From the NCBI GenBank assembly GCA_037043235.1, contig JAWRVZ010000156.1:1096923-1160922 (forward strand): DNA of 64,000 bases. The letters are read 5' to 3'. The notes beneath the pieces are model-generated. The model had not been told where the DNA came from and ran no database searches. It saw only the letters and a program-made list of their open reading frames with translations. Source of the DNA: Rhodeus uyekii. Its lineage: Eukaryota; Chordata; Actinopteri; Cypriniformes; Acheilognathidae. This document shows positions 1 to 10,721 of the stretch, one piece after another; positions within the stretch are counted from its first letter, which is position 1, and each line of letters begins with the position of its first letter. A program made the position numbers and the translations under genes.

Positions 1-93
1 GACACCTGATATCAAAATGATGACAGCAGCATACACATAACAGCAAAAACATAAACATACTCTCTTATTATGCATAATATGCAAAAAACAAAC

Positions 94-225
94 CTGAGAA
101 ACACTGTCTTTCCTCTCATAGGGTCTTTTGGGGTCTTTGAGGAGCAGAATCTCTTCATCTTTAAGGGTATGCACATGTAATGATCTAAGCAACTCCATCA
201 TCTCGGTGGAGAGGGACGCCAGAGC
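94..225 (-). CDS. akap11: akap11 coding exon 4
   Basis: A 132-bp exon (44 codons) with acceptor TTCACAG and donor CAG|GTTTGT. It begins ALASLSTEMMELLRSLHVHT and ends KDSVSQ. The leucine-rich segment followed by DEEILLLKDPKRP resembles the AKAP11 N-terminal block. The following exon is outside the window. Confidence 0.82.
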
Positions 226-3200
226 CTGTGAACAACAAAATACAGGACTTTAGGATCCAAAAAAGGATGTTTCTAATGTTGCTTCTATTTTGTGCTCTTT
301 GCGAAGTCACTATTCTTTACAAATAAATTAATAAATGATTTAAATAAAATAACCCTACTCCTGCTTTAGGTTCTACAGTTTGTTTGTTTTTTAAATTGGG
401 GTTGGTAAGATTTTTTTTCATGCTCATCAAGGATTTATTTGATTAAAAAAATTATAGTAAAAATAGTGCAATTTTACTAAAAAATTTAAAAAATTTGTGC
501 AATATTACTACAATTTAAAATGACTGTTTTCCATTTGAATGCATTTAAAAATATAATTTATCCTTGTAATGCAAAGCTACATTTTCAGTGTCATTAGATT
601 ATCATTTTCTTCAGAGATTATTCTAGTATGCTTCTTTGATGCTCAAGAAACATTTGTTAATATTTTCAATGTTAAAAACAGTGCTGCTTTTGTGGAAACG
701 TTGAAGAAGAACAAAATTAAAAAGAACAGAATTTATTTCAAATAGAAATCCTTTGTAACATTATAAATGTCTTTTGTGTAACTTTGGATCATATTTAATG
801 TATCCTTGGTGAATAAAGGTTTTAATCTCTTTCAAAAATATATTACTGACCCCAAACATTTTAATGTTAATGTAAGCAGCACAAAAAAAAAAACACTTAC
901 CTGTAGAGTGAAATCTTCCCCCTCAGCATGACTAGGTAAGCAAACGTAACGTACCTATGAAAGAGAAGAAACAATCATGCCAATCATATTTAAAGTTACA
1001 TGACAGATTCCTTAATGTTTACAAAAACGGTCCAATAAAGTCAATGTCATTCCCTTCAGTTCAAACATGTTTCTTTTTTTTATGAACATTAAATCTTACC
1101 TATTGTAATTAATGTTTGTTTACATTTTCTATTGATCATGGCTGCAATAAATGGATGGTCAAATGATTATTATATTTTACAGAAAACCTTTATTTTACGG
1201 AAAAATGCAAGCTGACCTGTTAACCTATAACTATAAATCATTCTCTAGCCGTTGAGCGTGCATAAATTGTGCACTTCTTATTGCGGTGCATTATGGGACT
1301 GAATGAGTGCTTTTTTATTTTGCTGTCCCTGGGAATCAAACCCATGACCTTGGTGTTGAAAGCGCCATGCTCTACTGTTTGTGCTACAAGAAAGCTTAAG
1401 CAAACCAAACATGTCTCCTCCCAGCCGCCCTTAAAACACTGTAAACACTTCTCTTTACAAGCTTGGACAGATGATTAGAATTTGTTGCTTTTTCAAATGG
1501 ATTTCATAAGTGACTCAGAGAAACGCAGTGCTTGCAAGCATTTAGTGCGAACCGATCAATCCGCTCTGATGCGGAGTGATGCAATTCACCATGAAACACC
1601 CTGTGCTTGCACTTATTATTATTATTATAATTGCACCAAGCCAAATTGTGATTTTGGTGTCACTTTGGTTCATTGTGGAGCCCTAGATTAACCTCAAACA
1701 AACTCTTCACACAAACTCCATCTAAATGTATGCATTGCACCGACCTATTTTTCCATAGCACGTATAACATATACGCTGCATTGTTCTCCCCTCCCCTGTT
1801 AAGTAATGTTCTGCCATCTCAGGAAATATAGTAACTTTTGGACACGTTTGCATTATCTGATTTACTTTAGTTGTGTTATGTGTGAATACTAACCTCAACA
1901 CAAAGAAAACAAGATGCACTGCAACTGCAAAATGCAATCTCTTTTTTTAAATTTGATAATTCACCCAAGCCTTGTGAGACGCTCTCATGTTTATAATGAG
2001 GTGAGATGGAACAGTCATACTGATGCACTGTCCCAGTTGCCTCTAAATGCTCTCTTATCACCGATCTCTTTAGCCATAGAGACTTTCGAAATTACTCAGC
2101 ACAAAAAGAGGTCACAAAACATTTAAGCTGACACATGAAATACATTTTTGGGATTCAATAAGTTCAGTTCAATCCACAGCTTTTGTTACATATTAATGCC
2201 TTTTTAAAACAAATATAAATGAGACTAGTCTCTAGTAAGAAAGCAAAAATAGAGGTTATGATGAGGCAATTATAATGGCAAATTTATAACATTTACATTA
2301 ACATTTTTTGTTAATCCAAAGGTTATTTTATAAAAGCACATTCTGTTAAAACGTGTATTATTCGAGATGTGCTGCATAACATGAGAATGAACCTCACTGG
2401 TTCTTGATGAAGCTCAAAGGTGATGTGTAACAAGAATGAACGTCACTGGTTCTTGCTGAAGCTCAAAGGTGATGTGTAACAAGAATGAACATCACTGGTT
2501 CTTGCTGAAGCTCAAAGGTGATGTGTAACAAGAATGAACTCACTGGCTCTTGATGAAGCTCAAAGGTGCTGTGTAACAAGAATAAACCTCAAAGGTGCTG
2601 CGTAACACAAGAATGAACCTCACTGGTTCTTGATGAAGCTCAAAGGTGCAGTGTAACACAAGAATGAACGTCACTGGTTCTTGCTGAAGCTCAAAGGTGA
2701 AGTGTAACAAGAATGAAACTCACTGGTTCTTGATGAAGCTCAAAGGTGCTGTGTAACAAGAATTAACCTCACTGGCTCTTGATGAAGCTCAAAGGTGCTG
2801 TGTAACACAAGAATGAACCTCAAAGGTGCTGCGTAAAACAAGAATGAACTTCACTGGTTCTTGATGAAGCTCAAAGGTGCAGTGTAACACAAGAATGAAC
2901 CTCACTGGTTCTTGCTGAAGCTCCAAGGTGATGTGTAACACTAGAATGAACCTCACTGGTTCTTGATGAAGCTCAAAGGTGCTGTGTAACACTAGAATGA
3001 ACCTCACTGGTTCTTGATGAAGCTCAAAAGGTGCAGTGTAACAAGAATGAACCTCATTGGTTCTTGCAGAAAATGTGCCAAGTAACAAGAATGAACCTCA
3101 TTGATTCTTGCAGAAAAGGTGCTGAGTAACACAAGAATGTACCTCACTGGTTCTTGCAGAAAAGGTGCTGAGTAACACAAGAATGAACCTCATTGGTTCT

Positions 3201-4161
3201 TGCAGAAAAAGGTGCCGAGTAACATTTCAAAATGGTTCTTGCAGAAGCTGTCAAAGCAAATCTGATGAAACATTGGAAAAATTAGTCAGTCAACCCAAAC
3301 CTCGATCACAAGGACAACTTACAGGTTATAATTGTAAGGACAAAGCTGGTTCAGATACACTGAGAACTGACTGATCTTTCAAGAACAAGCATTTTGTGAA
3401 TCCTGCTTTGCTTGAAGTCAGAGATTTAAGAAGCAGTTGTCAGTAAAATTACATGCCTGAGAGGGGGTCCAGTTGTTTGCGGGTGGACAATATACAACAT
3501 ATTATGCAAATGTCTTCTAGTGATGTAGAAACATAATGCAGTGGGACTCAAATTGCATACGACTTGTCAGAGTTCAGAGTAGTTTAGAGTTGATTCTGTC
3601 TTTTAGGAGAAAATAATTTTATTTTGTGCACTTTCGACTTCACAACTTTGCAGAACGTTAGTGTTCACAAACAGCTTTTTTGCACACTGCATGAAAAGGA
3701 ATATTCGAAAACCATAATAGGGGCATTCATCTGTGTTTCAAAGAATAACAAAAGTTTTTTGGGTTCAAAATGACATGAGGGTGAGTAAATGACAACAGAA
3801 TTTTCATTTTTTGTAATCGAACCCTTTAACTGTTACACGGATTCTCCATGTATGCATTTAAAAACCCGCATATGGAAGTCTAAAAAGCATGGCAGTGAGT
3901 GACACTTACTTCTGATAAACACTGTGGTTCTTTATTATGCAGCTCCACTACCACATTGCAAAGCTCCTTCTTGTGTTTTAACAGGCTCTTCAGGCACAGG
4001 TTTGAGCCCTCACGGATGGTCTGCTCAAACAAACATAAAGCTTGTTGGAAATTGCAGGGGATTCAAAAAAAAGAATGCAACAGAACTGTTTGGCACACCT
4101 CTTTTTTCATGGAGGCACGGCTCTTTAACGGGACCCCTCTGATCCGTGCACAGGCGTCCAT
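94..4161 (-). CDS. akap11: akap11, N-terminal coding exons (partial gene)
   Basis: Four spliced coding exons (4161-4099, 4020-3910, 954-901, 225-94) give the first 120 residues of A-kinase anchoring protein 11 (AKAP220). In the family this is a large scaffold that binds the PKA regulatory subunit, protein phosphatase 1 and GSK3. The call rests on recalled similarity to the vertebrate N-terminus: basic SRASMKK, then SLLKHKKELC, then a stretch ending LHVHTLKDEEILLLKDPKRP. All junctions are phase 0 with consensus GT/AG. The PKA-binding helix and the very long central exon would lie left of base 1. Position next to dgkh on the same strand matches the human order and supports the call. No expression control is visible beyond the GC-rich region near 9.1 kb. 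Confidence 0.85.
226..900. repeat. akap11 intron with a copy of an AT-rich dispersed repeat
   Basis: About 420-866 reads like the other AT-rich copies at 25225-25645 (same orientation) and 17745-18150 (opposite). Shared landmarks are a GATTTATTTGATTAAAA-like start, a long ACAATTTAAAAT tract, CATTTTCAGTGTCATTA, and an end near TTACTGACCCCAAAC. I recognise this as a very abundant unclassified repeat of cyprinid introns. Nothing else is seen in this intron. Confidence 0.6.
901..954 (-). CDS. akap11: akap11 coding exon 3
   Basis: A 54-bp exon (18 codons) with acceptor ATAG and donor CAG|GTAAGTG encodes VRYVCLPSHAEGEDFTLQ. Phase 0 on both sides joins it to its neighbours without a shift. Confidence 0.78.
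1325..1395 (-). repeat. tRNA-derived SINE head
   Basis: Read on the minus strand this contains an A-box-like stretch (TAGCACAAACAGTAGAGC) and a B-box-like GGTTTGATTCC in tRNA spacing, with GGTCATGGGTTTGATTCCCAG. It cannot be folded as a complete cloverleaf and has no clean acceptor stem, so it is a SINE head rather than a tRNA gene. Confidence 0.65.
2376..3235. repeat. minisatellite of about 48 bp, roughly 18 copies
   Basis: Tandem units of the form GAATGAACCTCACTGGTTCT / TGATGAAGCTCAAAGGTG / CTGTGTAACACAA repeat through this stretch of the akap11 intron between 954 and 3910. Two short units (near 2580 and 2810) lack the CTCACTGGTTCTTGATGAAG part. The last four units carry a TTCTTGCAGAAAAGGTGC variant, so at least two unit types are present in blocks. 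The repeat opens a spurious 99-codon minus-strand frame. Confidence 0.9.
3757..3832. repeat. half of an Angel-like inverted-repeat element
   Basis: It contains GGGTTCAAAATGACATGAGG followed by GTGAGTAAATGACAACAGAATTTTCATTTTTTG and ends at ACCCTTTAA. This is one arm of the palindromic family also seen at 9754-10015 and 30826-31181. Confidence 0.55.
3910..4020 (-). CDS. akap11: akap11 coding exon 2
   Basis: The 111-bp exon (37 codons) lies between acceptor TTTGAGCAG and donor GAA|GTAAGT. It encodes TIREGSNLCLKSLLKHKKEL and continues to LSE. The SLL..KKELC core is the segment most like other vertebrate AKAP11 proteins. Phase 0 at both ends. Confidence 0.82.
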
Positions 4162-4195
4162 GATGTTGCAGGGCTGGACAGGAGGTTATCCTCTC
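4099..4195 (-). CDS. akap11: akap11 exon with start codon
   Basis: The acceptor follows TTTTCTCTTAAAG; 34 untranslated bases precede the ATG at 4161-4159. It encodes 21 residues beginning MDACARIRGV and ends at donor GAG|GTGTGC. This ATG was chosen because it opens the frame that continues into the next three exons and matches the length of the known AKAP11 N-terminus. Coding part is 4099-4161. Confidence 0.8.
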
Positions 4196-5930
4196 CTTTA
4201 AGAGAAAAGGTTGGTTTAAATTAAATACATCTTAACCATTTTTATTTTAGCTACCAACAATTCAAGCCACCTCACTCCCCACCCTTACATGCACCTAAAT
4301 GTATATTATAATGTAAAAATATAATATATATTTAAAAAACATTTATAATTTTATAACAATTTATAAATCGGTGGCTTGACTGGATTGAAAAGCCTTTGTG
4401 CAAACATTCGATTTGACTGATCTTGATCTGAATTAAGGTTTGTTTGAATTGAAAGGGATGACGTAGACCTGAAATTATCCCATAAACAGGAAAAAAAAAA
4501 AAGTATTACAAACGGTTGAATTAGTATATTTTCTCAATCAGATTCAACTTGGCCTGTACTTGGCTAGTACATAATGTGTCATAATGTGCAAATAGTTTTA
4601 TGTCATACGAACATGGGAAAGTGCATTCATGTCTGTAAGTATTTACTTAATAATTGCTAAAAAAGCTCTTCTAACATATGTCAGCTTTTTTGGTTATGTC
4701 ATCAAGGCAAAAACAACAATTACACTCTGATGACATTGAAGCAGTGGCTTTAGGTTCATATAAACAGAAATCGGACTGGATTCATTCACAGTAATGAAAA
4801 CTAGTGCATGTACACATACAGTGTAATTTAGTATAAATCTATTTGCAATATAAAAAACATTAAACGTAATGAAGATTTGGAACCCACTGACTTACCTTGT
4901 TTGTACAAAACAGATTAATCATTTTGAAAAATGTCTTGAAAAAGAAAGTTTGGAACAAAAATGAGTGTTAATAAATGACAGAATTAAAATATTTGAGGTA
5001 ACTATGCCTTTTAGTTGGATTATGTTGAAGACCACATGACTTATGGGTAAAATATGGGCTTTTCAGCTGATCCAGTAAGACAAAAACACAAGGGAGAATA
5101 TGAGAAGACTGAAAACTAAATAGTGAAAGTTGAACAGTTTGTATCTTTAACGTTATACAGCCTCCAGCAGGCAGATTATTTTTGGGCCATCTGTGCGTGT
5201 GCGGTACACCAATATGATGGTAAAATGTAGGTCAAGGCTACATGACGGCCAAATGTCAGGCTGTTATCACATTCTCACATAGCCTGAACCGAAACAGTGA
5301 GCTGTAGCACTGAGATCTTATCTGTGACTGCAAAAGCTTGTGTGAAAGAAGTGAGGAGGGATTCGAAACAGAATCTGATAAACTAAAGGAAAAAAAAAAG
5401 AAGAAGCAAGTGTCACATGCAGAAGGCTACCGCTTGAGTAACAGTTTGAGTGAGTGTATCCATCTGTTATTGTGGGTTAATAAGGCCTCAGAACTAAATC
5501 TCTCCCTGAATGCTTGCTAAGACAATTATATTACACCGTTTGTTTACGGCCTGACAAACAAGTTTGCTTAAGGCCTTTGATCTGACGGCATGTTTGTTTT
5601 TACTACCTTGGTTCAAGAAGTATTTTTCCCACGCATTTATCTCAAAAGTTTTTAAAAAGCCATAGGCCATGAGGTAAATCAAAACCAGCCAACCACACCA
5701 ACCAGCAACGAGGTAAATCAAAAATGACATACTGAAAATATTTGATTTGAAATTCGAAAATCTGAACAAATAGACAAAAGATACAAAACCTACCATCCCA
5801 TGAAGTATTGACAATCGAAAACAATGGAGAAATATAAAACTATTGTTTTAAAGTGTTGATTATAAATATAGAAACAAAAAAAGTTAAATAAATATACAGA
5901 CACATACACACACATATTGCAAGTTTGGCA
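4196..5930. other. akap11 intron, left part, no feature recognised
   Basis: AT-rich intronic DNA with poly-A runs and no supported coding exon, repeat family or RNA gene. Short frames near 5338 and 5494 lack splice context or conserved motifs. Confidence 0.5.
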
Positions 5931-5935
5931 CACAA

Positions 5936-7232
5936 TTAGTCAAAGATGACAGATGTAAAATGCACTTTTAAATTAAGGTTGTTATCATTAAGGGAAAACA
6001 AAATACAAACCTACATGACCCTATGTGAAAAGTGTTTGCCCCACCTGTTAAAACATAATTCAACTGTGGTTTATCACACCTGAGTTCAGTTTATCTAACC
6101 TATTCTCAATCAAGAAATCACTTAAATATGACCTGCCTGACAAAGTGAAGTAGAACAAAAGATCTTCAAAAGATAGACAGTATGCCTAGACCCAAAGAAA
6201 TTCAGGAACAGATGAGAAAGATGAGATCTGTCAGTCTGTAAAAGGTTTTAAAGCCATTTTTAAAGCTTTGGGACTCCAGCGAACCTTGACTCATCAAAGA
6301 GGTCAAAAAAGACCCCATAACAACATCCAAAGAACTGCAGGTCTCACATGCCTCAGTTAAGGTCAGTGTTCATGACCACCATAAGAAAGGGACTGGGCAA
6401 ATATGGCCTGCATGGCAGAGTTCTAAGATAAAAACCACTGCTAAGCAAAAAGAACATTAAGGCTCATCCCATTTTTGCCAGAAAACATCTTGATGATCCC
6501 CAAGACTTATGGAAAAATACTCCGTGGACTGACGAGTCAAAAGTTGAACTGTTTGGAAGGTGTGTGTCCCATTACATCTGGCATAAAAGTGACAACGCAT
6601 TTCAGAAAAAGAACATCATACCAACAGTAAAATATGGTGAAGGTACCTGAAAGACTTGCTGTGATAAATGGAACCATGAATTCTGCTGTCTAACAAAAAA
6701 TCCTGAAGGTAAATGTCTGGCCATATGTTCGTGACCTCAAGCTGAAGCGAACTTGGGTTCTGTAGCAGGACAATGATCCAAAACACATCACCTCTGTGTG
6801 CACCTCTGAACGGCTGAAGAAAAACAAAATGATGACTTTGGAGTGGCCTAGTCACTGTCCTGACCTGAATTCAATTGAGATGCTGTGGCATGACCTTAAA
6901 AAGGCAGTTCACGCTCGAAAACCCTCCAGCATGGCTGAATTACAACAATTCTGCAAAGAACGAGTGGGCCAAAATTCCTCCACAAGTGCTGTAAAAGACT
7001 GCTTGATTGCAGTTGTTGTTGATAAGGGAGCCCAACCAGTTATTAGGTTTAAGGGACAATCACTTTTTCACAAAGGGCCATGTAGTTTTTGATATTATTT
7101 TCGATTAATAATAAAAACTGTTTACTTTTGTTATCTTTGACTAATATTTAAATCAGTTTGATGATCTGAAACATTTGTGAAAAACATGCAAAAAAATAAG
7201 AAATCAGGCAAAAACTTTTTCATATCATTGTA
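5936..7232 (+). mobile_element. decayed Tc1/mariner transposon
   Basis: Inverted terminal sequence is visible: CTACATGACCCTATGTGAAA at 6011 matches the reverse complement of the stretch ending CACAAAGGGCCATGTAG at 7085. Similarity continues outward on both sides through a TTAGTCAAAGAT stretch (near 5937 on the left, near 7130-7150 on the right). The right end is near CATTGTA at about 7231; the left end is eroded, so 5936 is approximate. The body holds a broken transposase (next entry). It lies in the first akap11 intron. Confidence 0.8.
6182..7092 (+). pseudogene. Tc1-like transposase remnant
   Basis: Begins with ATG and PRPKEIQEQMRKMRS. After frame breaks it shows ARKHLDDPQDLW, WTDESKVELFG (first DDE aspartate region) and DNDPKH (second aspartate), then an intact 98-codon end with CPDLNSIEMLWHDLKK (third acidic residue). 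Such enzymes cut and paste their own element. Stop codons near 6240 and 6770, and other breaks, make it inactive. Domain order (HTH, then DDE) matches Tc1. Confidence 0.8.
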
Positions 7233-7239
7233 CATACAC

Positions 7240-7690
7240 ACACACTGGTGTGTCGCCCAGTAATTTCAAGAGCATGGAGGAGATACCAGGAGAAAGGTCA
7301 TTACACAAGGAGACCTGGACAGGGATGTAGAAGCGGAACAACTCAACAGCAGAACCAGCATCTGCATGATGCTGAGGAGGAACAGGAGGAGCTGCCAGAG
7401 GCCTACGAAATGACCTCCAGCAGGAACTAGTGTGCATGTTTCTGACAAAACTGTGGGATAAGGGCCTGATGTCCTCTAGTGGGACCTGTGCTCACAGCTC
7501 AGCTCCAAGCAGCTCAATTGACATTTTCCAGAGCACCAGAACTTGCAAGTCCGCCATTGGTGGCACGTTCTCTTCACAGTTGAGAGCAGGTTCACATTGA
7601 GCACATGTCAGAGACATGAAAGAGTCTGGAGATGCTGTGGGGAATGTTATGCTGCATGCAACATCATCCAGCAGTGTACCAGTTATTGAA
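7240..7690 (+). pseudogene. second Tc1/mariner-type transposase fragment, different lineage
   Basis: Just right of the first element, the frame at 7248-7430 gives SRAWRRYQEKGHYTRRPGQG, typical of a Tc1/IS630 helix-turn-helix linker. DNA further on reads like the GPVLTAQ...FTDESRF...ERVWR part in broken frames (GTGGGACCTGTGCTCACAGC at about 7480, GAGAGCAGGTTCACATTGAG at about 7582). Both ends of the parent element are missing. The linker differs from the first element's PRPKEIQ motif. Confidence 0.6.
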
Positions 7691-8304
7691 ATATCCTTTT
7701 TTCATCAACCTCATTGCTCCCAGTAGGTCTGTCTTTAACGTTTTAATAGTTAACTTAAAAAATGTATTTGACATTTTTATGTCCATAATCCAACTATTTC
7801 ATACCTGTTCAAATGGTTATTTACATGAAATCCAAATAAAAATAATACAAAGATCCTAAGAGATGTTTTGCAACTGGTTGGAGGCCTTTGATAAAGCAAA
7901 TCAAGTTCATTTCTATTGGCCCAGAACAGTATTGAATCTACTGCTTAGCACAGCAGGTTTCTCAGTGCTCACACCTGAATGCTGAAATAGGCCAGACTTT
8001 GATTCATTTCAGCATGACTGAGTGGGTGGGGACTGTGAGGGTAAAGATTATTTCTAAGAATTCAGAACACTAAAGAAGTTTAATGCAAGCCTGAACCCCA
8101 ACGGTAGCTTTAAAAGAAAGATGAGAACATTCAATGAAAACAGTCAACACCAAACGGAAGTTGTGATAGTCTCTTCTTCCTTACTTGTGACGTTTATCAC
8201 GAGTGAAACGGGGAAAAAGTATGGAAGGGAATTCACTGGATGACTGTGGATTGGTACTGCTCTGATGTCATGTGAGTGACAAGTTGTCCTGCCATGAACA
8301 TGTC

Positions 8305-8462
8305 ATTAGAGGAGAGGAGAGAAGAGAGGGAAGAGAGGAGAGGAGAAGGGAATACAAGAGAAGAGATGAAATTAGAAGAGAAGAAAGGAGAAGAAGAGAA
8401 GAAAATAGAAGGAAGCGAATAGATAGGAAGATAAGAGAGGAACTGAAAGAGGGAGGGGAAGT
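8305..8462. repeat. purine-rich GA tract
   Basis: Almost pure A/G on the plus strand with many AGAGGAGAGGAG-type words. It opens arginine/glutamate-rich frames that are composition artefacts. Confidence 0.8.
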
Positions 8463-8879
8463 TTTTTGATTAAAGATTGAAAGGCACAATAAATGGAAGA
8501 TGCACAGATAAATCATTTATAATAAATAGTGGAATATTCCATAAACACTAGAAGTGTCTCATCAGTGAGAGGATGTTGCACGTGACCGAGAGCCGCGGCG
8601 GGTCACACGCGCTCCTGACATCAACCAGCGAAGCGGCTGATCACAACACACAACAGCCGTCGAGCTCGACACGACCCGACACATACACACAGACCGACAT
8701 TACAAGAGCCCCGGCATTTATGAAATATGTCACTGCAGATTTACTCATCTCTCTTCTTGGGTCACATTGGGATTCAAGGAAATTCAAGGGATCAGTTGTT
8801 TTCACTGTCAGGCATCCTCACACAGTATAGGCAATATGAATCACCGCAGACTTTATTCAGGAACGAAGCGTTATCAGTG

Positions 8880-8882
<3 letters not shown>

Positions 8883-8921
<39 letters not shown>
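8883..8921. repeat. (TG)n microsatellite
   Basis: About 19 uninterrupted TG units in the akap11 first intron, close to the CpG-richer zone. Confidence 0.95.
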
Positions 8922-8923
<2 letters not shown>

Positions 8924-9105
8924 TTACTGTAGTTGCTAAAGCCTGATGATGTCATCACAACGCAGCTGCTCGCGCATTAGCATCAGGCCTGTGATAACAT
9001 CAGTCGCGATCCGCATCTCTTACACAAATCGACGGGTTCATAACGGCTTGTGATATGCGATTTATCCTGCAAATTCCATGTAAATGAGAAGGAAGCGCGT
9101 CTCAC

Positions 9106-9235
9106 CTTGTAGTGACAGCTAGCGGATCTCACCTCCGTTCATTTCATGAAAACAAGACGAGCAGGCGGAGCAATCGAGCATCGAGCGGCAGGAGGAGCAA
9201 ATGAGCTCAGAGTCACTGATGGGAGGAAGCTGCTC
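9106..9235 (-). promoter_or_regulatory. akap11: probable akap11 untranslated first exon and core promoter region
   Basis: A good minus-strand donor (CTACAAG|GTGAGAC, exon edge at 9106) sits at the edge of a relatively CpG-rich patch spanning about 8575-9235, unlike the AT-rich surroundings. A first non-coding exon here would splice to the ATG exon at 4195. The transcription start cannot be fixed from sequence; the upper limit is a guess. Confidence 0.45.
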
Positions 9236-10690
9236 TACAAAATATAAATAAATAAAGTTCAGTGTAGTATTTGATTATTTTAACATTCTTTCTGTCGTTT
9301 CATATTCTCTTCGGGATATATACCATGATAAACTATGGAAATATCTGTCAGTAACAATTTGATGAATTTATTGGACAATGTTGACGTCAATTATACATTA
9401 AATATATCAGTTTATGTCATGTAATACCGACTTGTCGTATTGGCGGAACTTGTTTTGGGATTTGTGGTTAATGTAGTTTTGCAAAGTCACTATATGATCA
9501 AACTGGAATTAATTTCTTGTTTTTATTTTTTAATGGAATATTGCAATATTTAATATAAACAATTTACTGGTGCAGATAACTTCCCTTCCCTCTCGCAGTG
9601 ACATCTCATCACGAGGGCGGTGGACTCCACAACCTGCTACTCACATGAAATCACAGCAGTAAACTGGAAATTTCCAATGATCCAATTTATTCTACATATA
9701 CGTATATGTCACAGTAGGCAATAAAAAAAAGCTATTTTACGTTTCATGCTAACATTAAATGGATAGTTCGCTCAAACAAGGAAATTCTGTCATCATTTAC
9801 TCACCCTTGTTCCAACCCTGTAAGAGTTTTTCTTCTTCTGCTGAACAGAAAATAAGATATTTTAAAGAATGTTGATGGGCCCCAATGACTTCCATAGAAT
9901 TTTTATTCCTACTATAGAAGACAATGGGTGATTACCAAGATTCTTCTTTTCTGTTCAACGTTTCGCACAACACGAGGGCGAGTACATTTTAATTTTTGGG
10001 TGACTATCCCTTATGGCTTCGACAGAAGCATATACCATCAATCTCAACACTTGGTATATGTTTTATAACTTAATATCAGTTTGTATATAGATAAAAATAA
10101 AGGGGCTTCTAATTTTCTGAACTGCATCGTTACACTCTATTGCACAATTCCTCACATTCATTTTACTACCTGATGTCTGTCTCCATCTCAAATATGAATC
10201 CGTGTAATCTGAAACTTAATGTGTACACAAATGAAATGTTCTCAGCTTAAGTGCCTGTAAAATAGATCAGAGAGTGGTAGGTATGGGTATATATGGGCAC
10301 ATTATTAGTTTTTATATTGCCAGATGAATATTATTATCTTCATAAAGACTATTTATCATGTGGTAGTTGAGCACTAGTAGTTCAATGCTTCCAAAAGTGT
10401 GGGTTATGTCCCCTGTGGGCTACAGAGGTAAATGAAAATATTAAGATCATTAAAATATTCTGTTTATACAATGCATACATCTATATCTCTATATCTATAC
10501 ATATATGTATATACATATAGGTGAAAAACCTAACCAAAATTCTTACCTTAATGTCATAGCAGTATTGAAAAATAATAATCTATTGTGTTAATTCAATGGT
10601 GTGTTAATGCATTATCATATTTAATTCACTGTAGTTACACATGCAGATTCAATTGAATAAATCAAATAAAAGTCAGAAAAAAGACAAAGC
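9236..10690. other. intergenic space between akap11 and dgkh
   Basis: About 1.4 kb separates the putative akap11 start from the putative dgkh poly(A) site. It holds one Angel-like element (9754-10015). No coding exon, RNA gene or clear promoter element was found. Confidence 0.5.
9754..10015. mobile_element. Angel-like inverted-repeat MITE
   Basis: Starts TTAAATGGATAGTTCGCTC and ends GGGTGACTATCCCTTAT, near mirror images. The arms carry the family words CATCATTTACTCACCC and CAACACGAGGGCGAGTA. The centre pairs CCAATGACTTCCATAGAA with CTATAGAAGACAATGGG. No coding capacity. I recognise it as the short palindromic teleost family usually called Angel; the name is from memory. Confidence 0.75.
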
Positions 10691-10715
10691 AAAGTTTACT
10701 GTGTATGCATTCAGT

Positions 10716-10721
10716 TTTATT
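10716..10721 (-). terminator. dgkh: probable dgkh poly(A) signal
   Basis: AATAAA on the minus strand, followed about 25 bases later by a T-rich stretch (TTTGCTTTGTCTTTTTT) that would suit cleavage. It is the last good signal before the akap11 promoter region. Earlier sites may also be used. Confidence 0.5.

Noticed and set aside
1325..1395. tRNA gene
   Set aside because: A- and B-box-like words are present but no complete cloverleaf; fits a SINE head.
2789..3088. 99-codon minus-strand repeat frame
   Set aside because: Produced by the 48-bp minisatellite.
2376..3235. CRISPR-like array
   Set aside because: Units are contiguous with no unique spacers and the host is a vertebrate.
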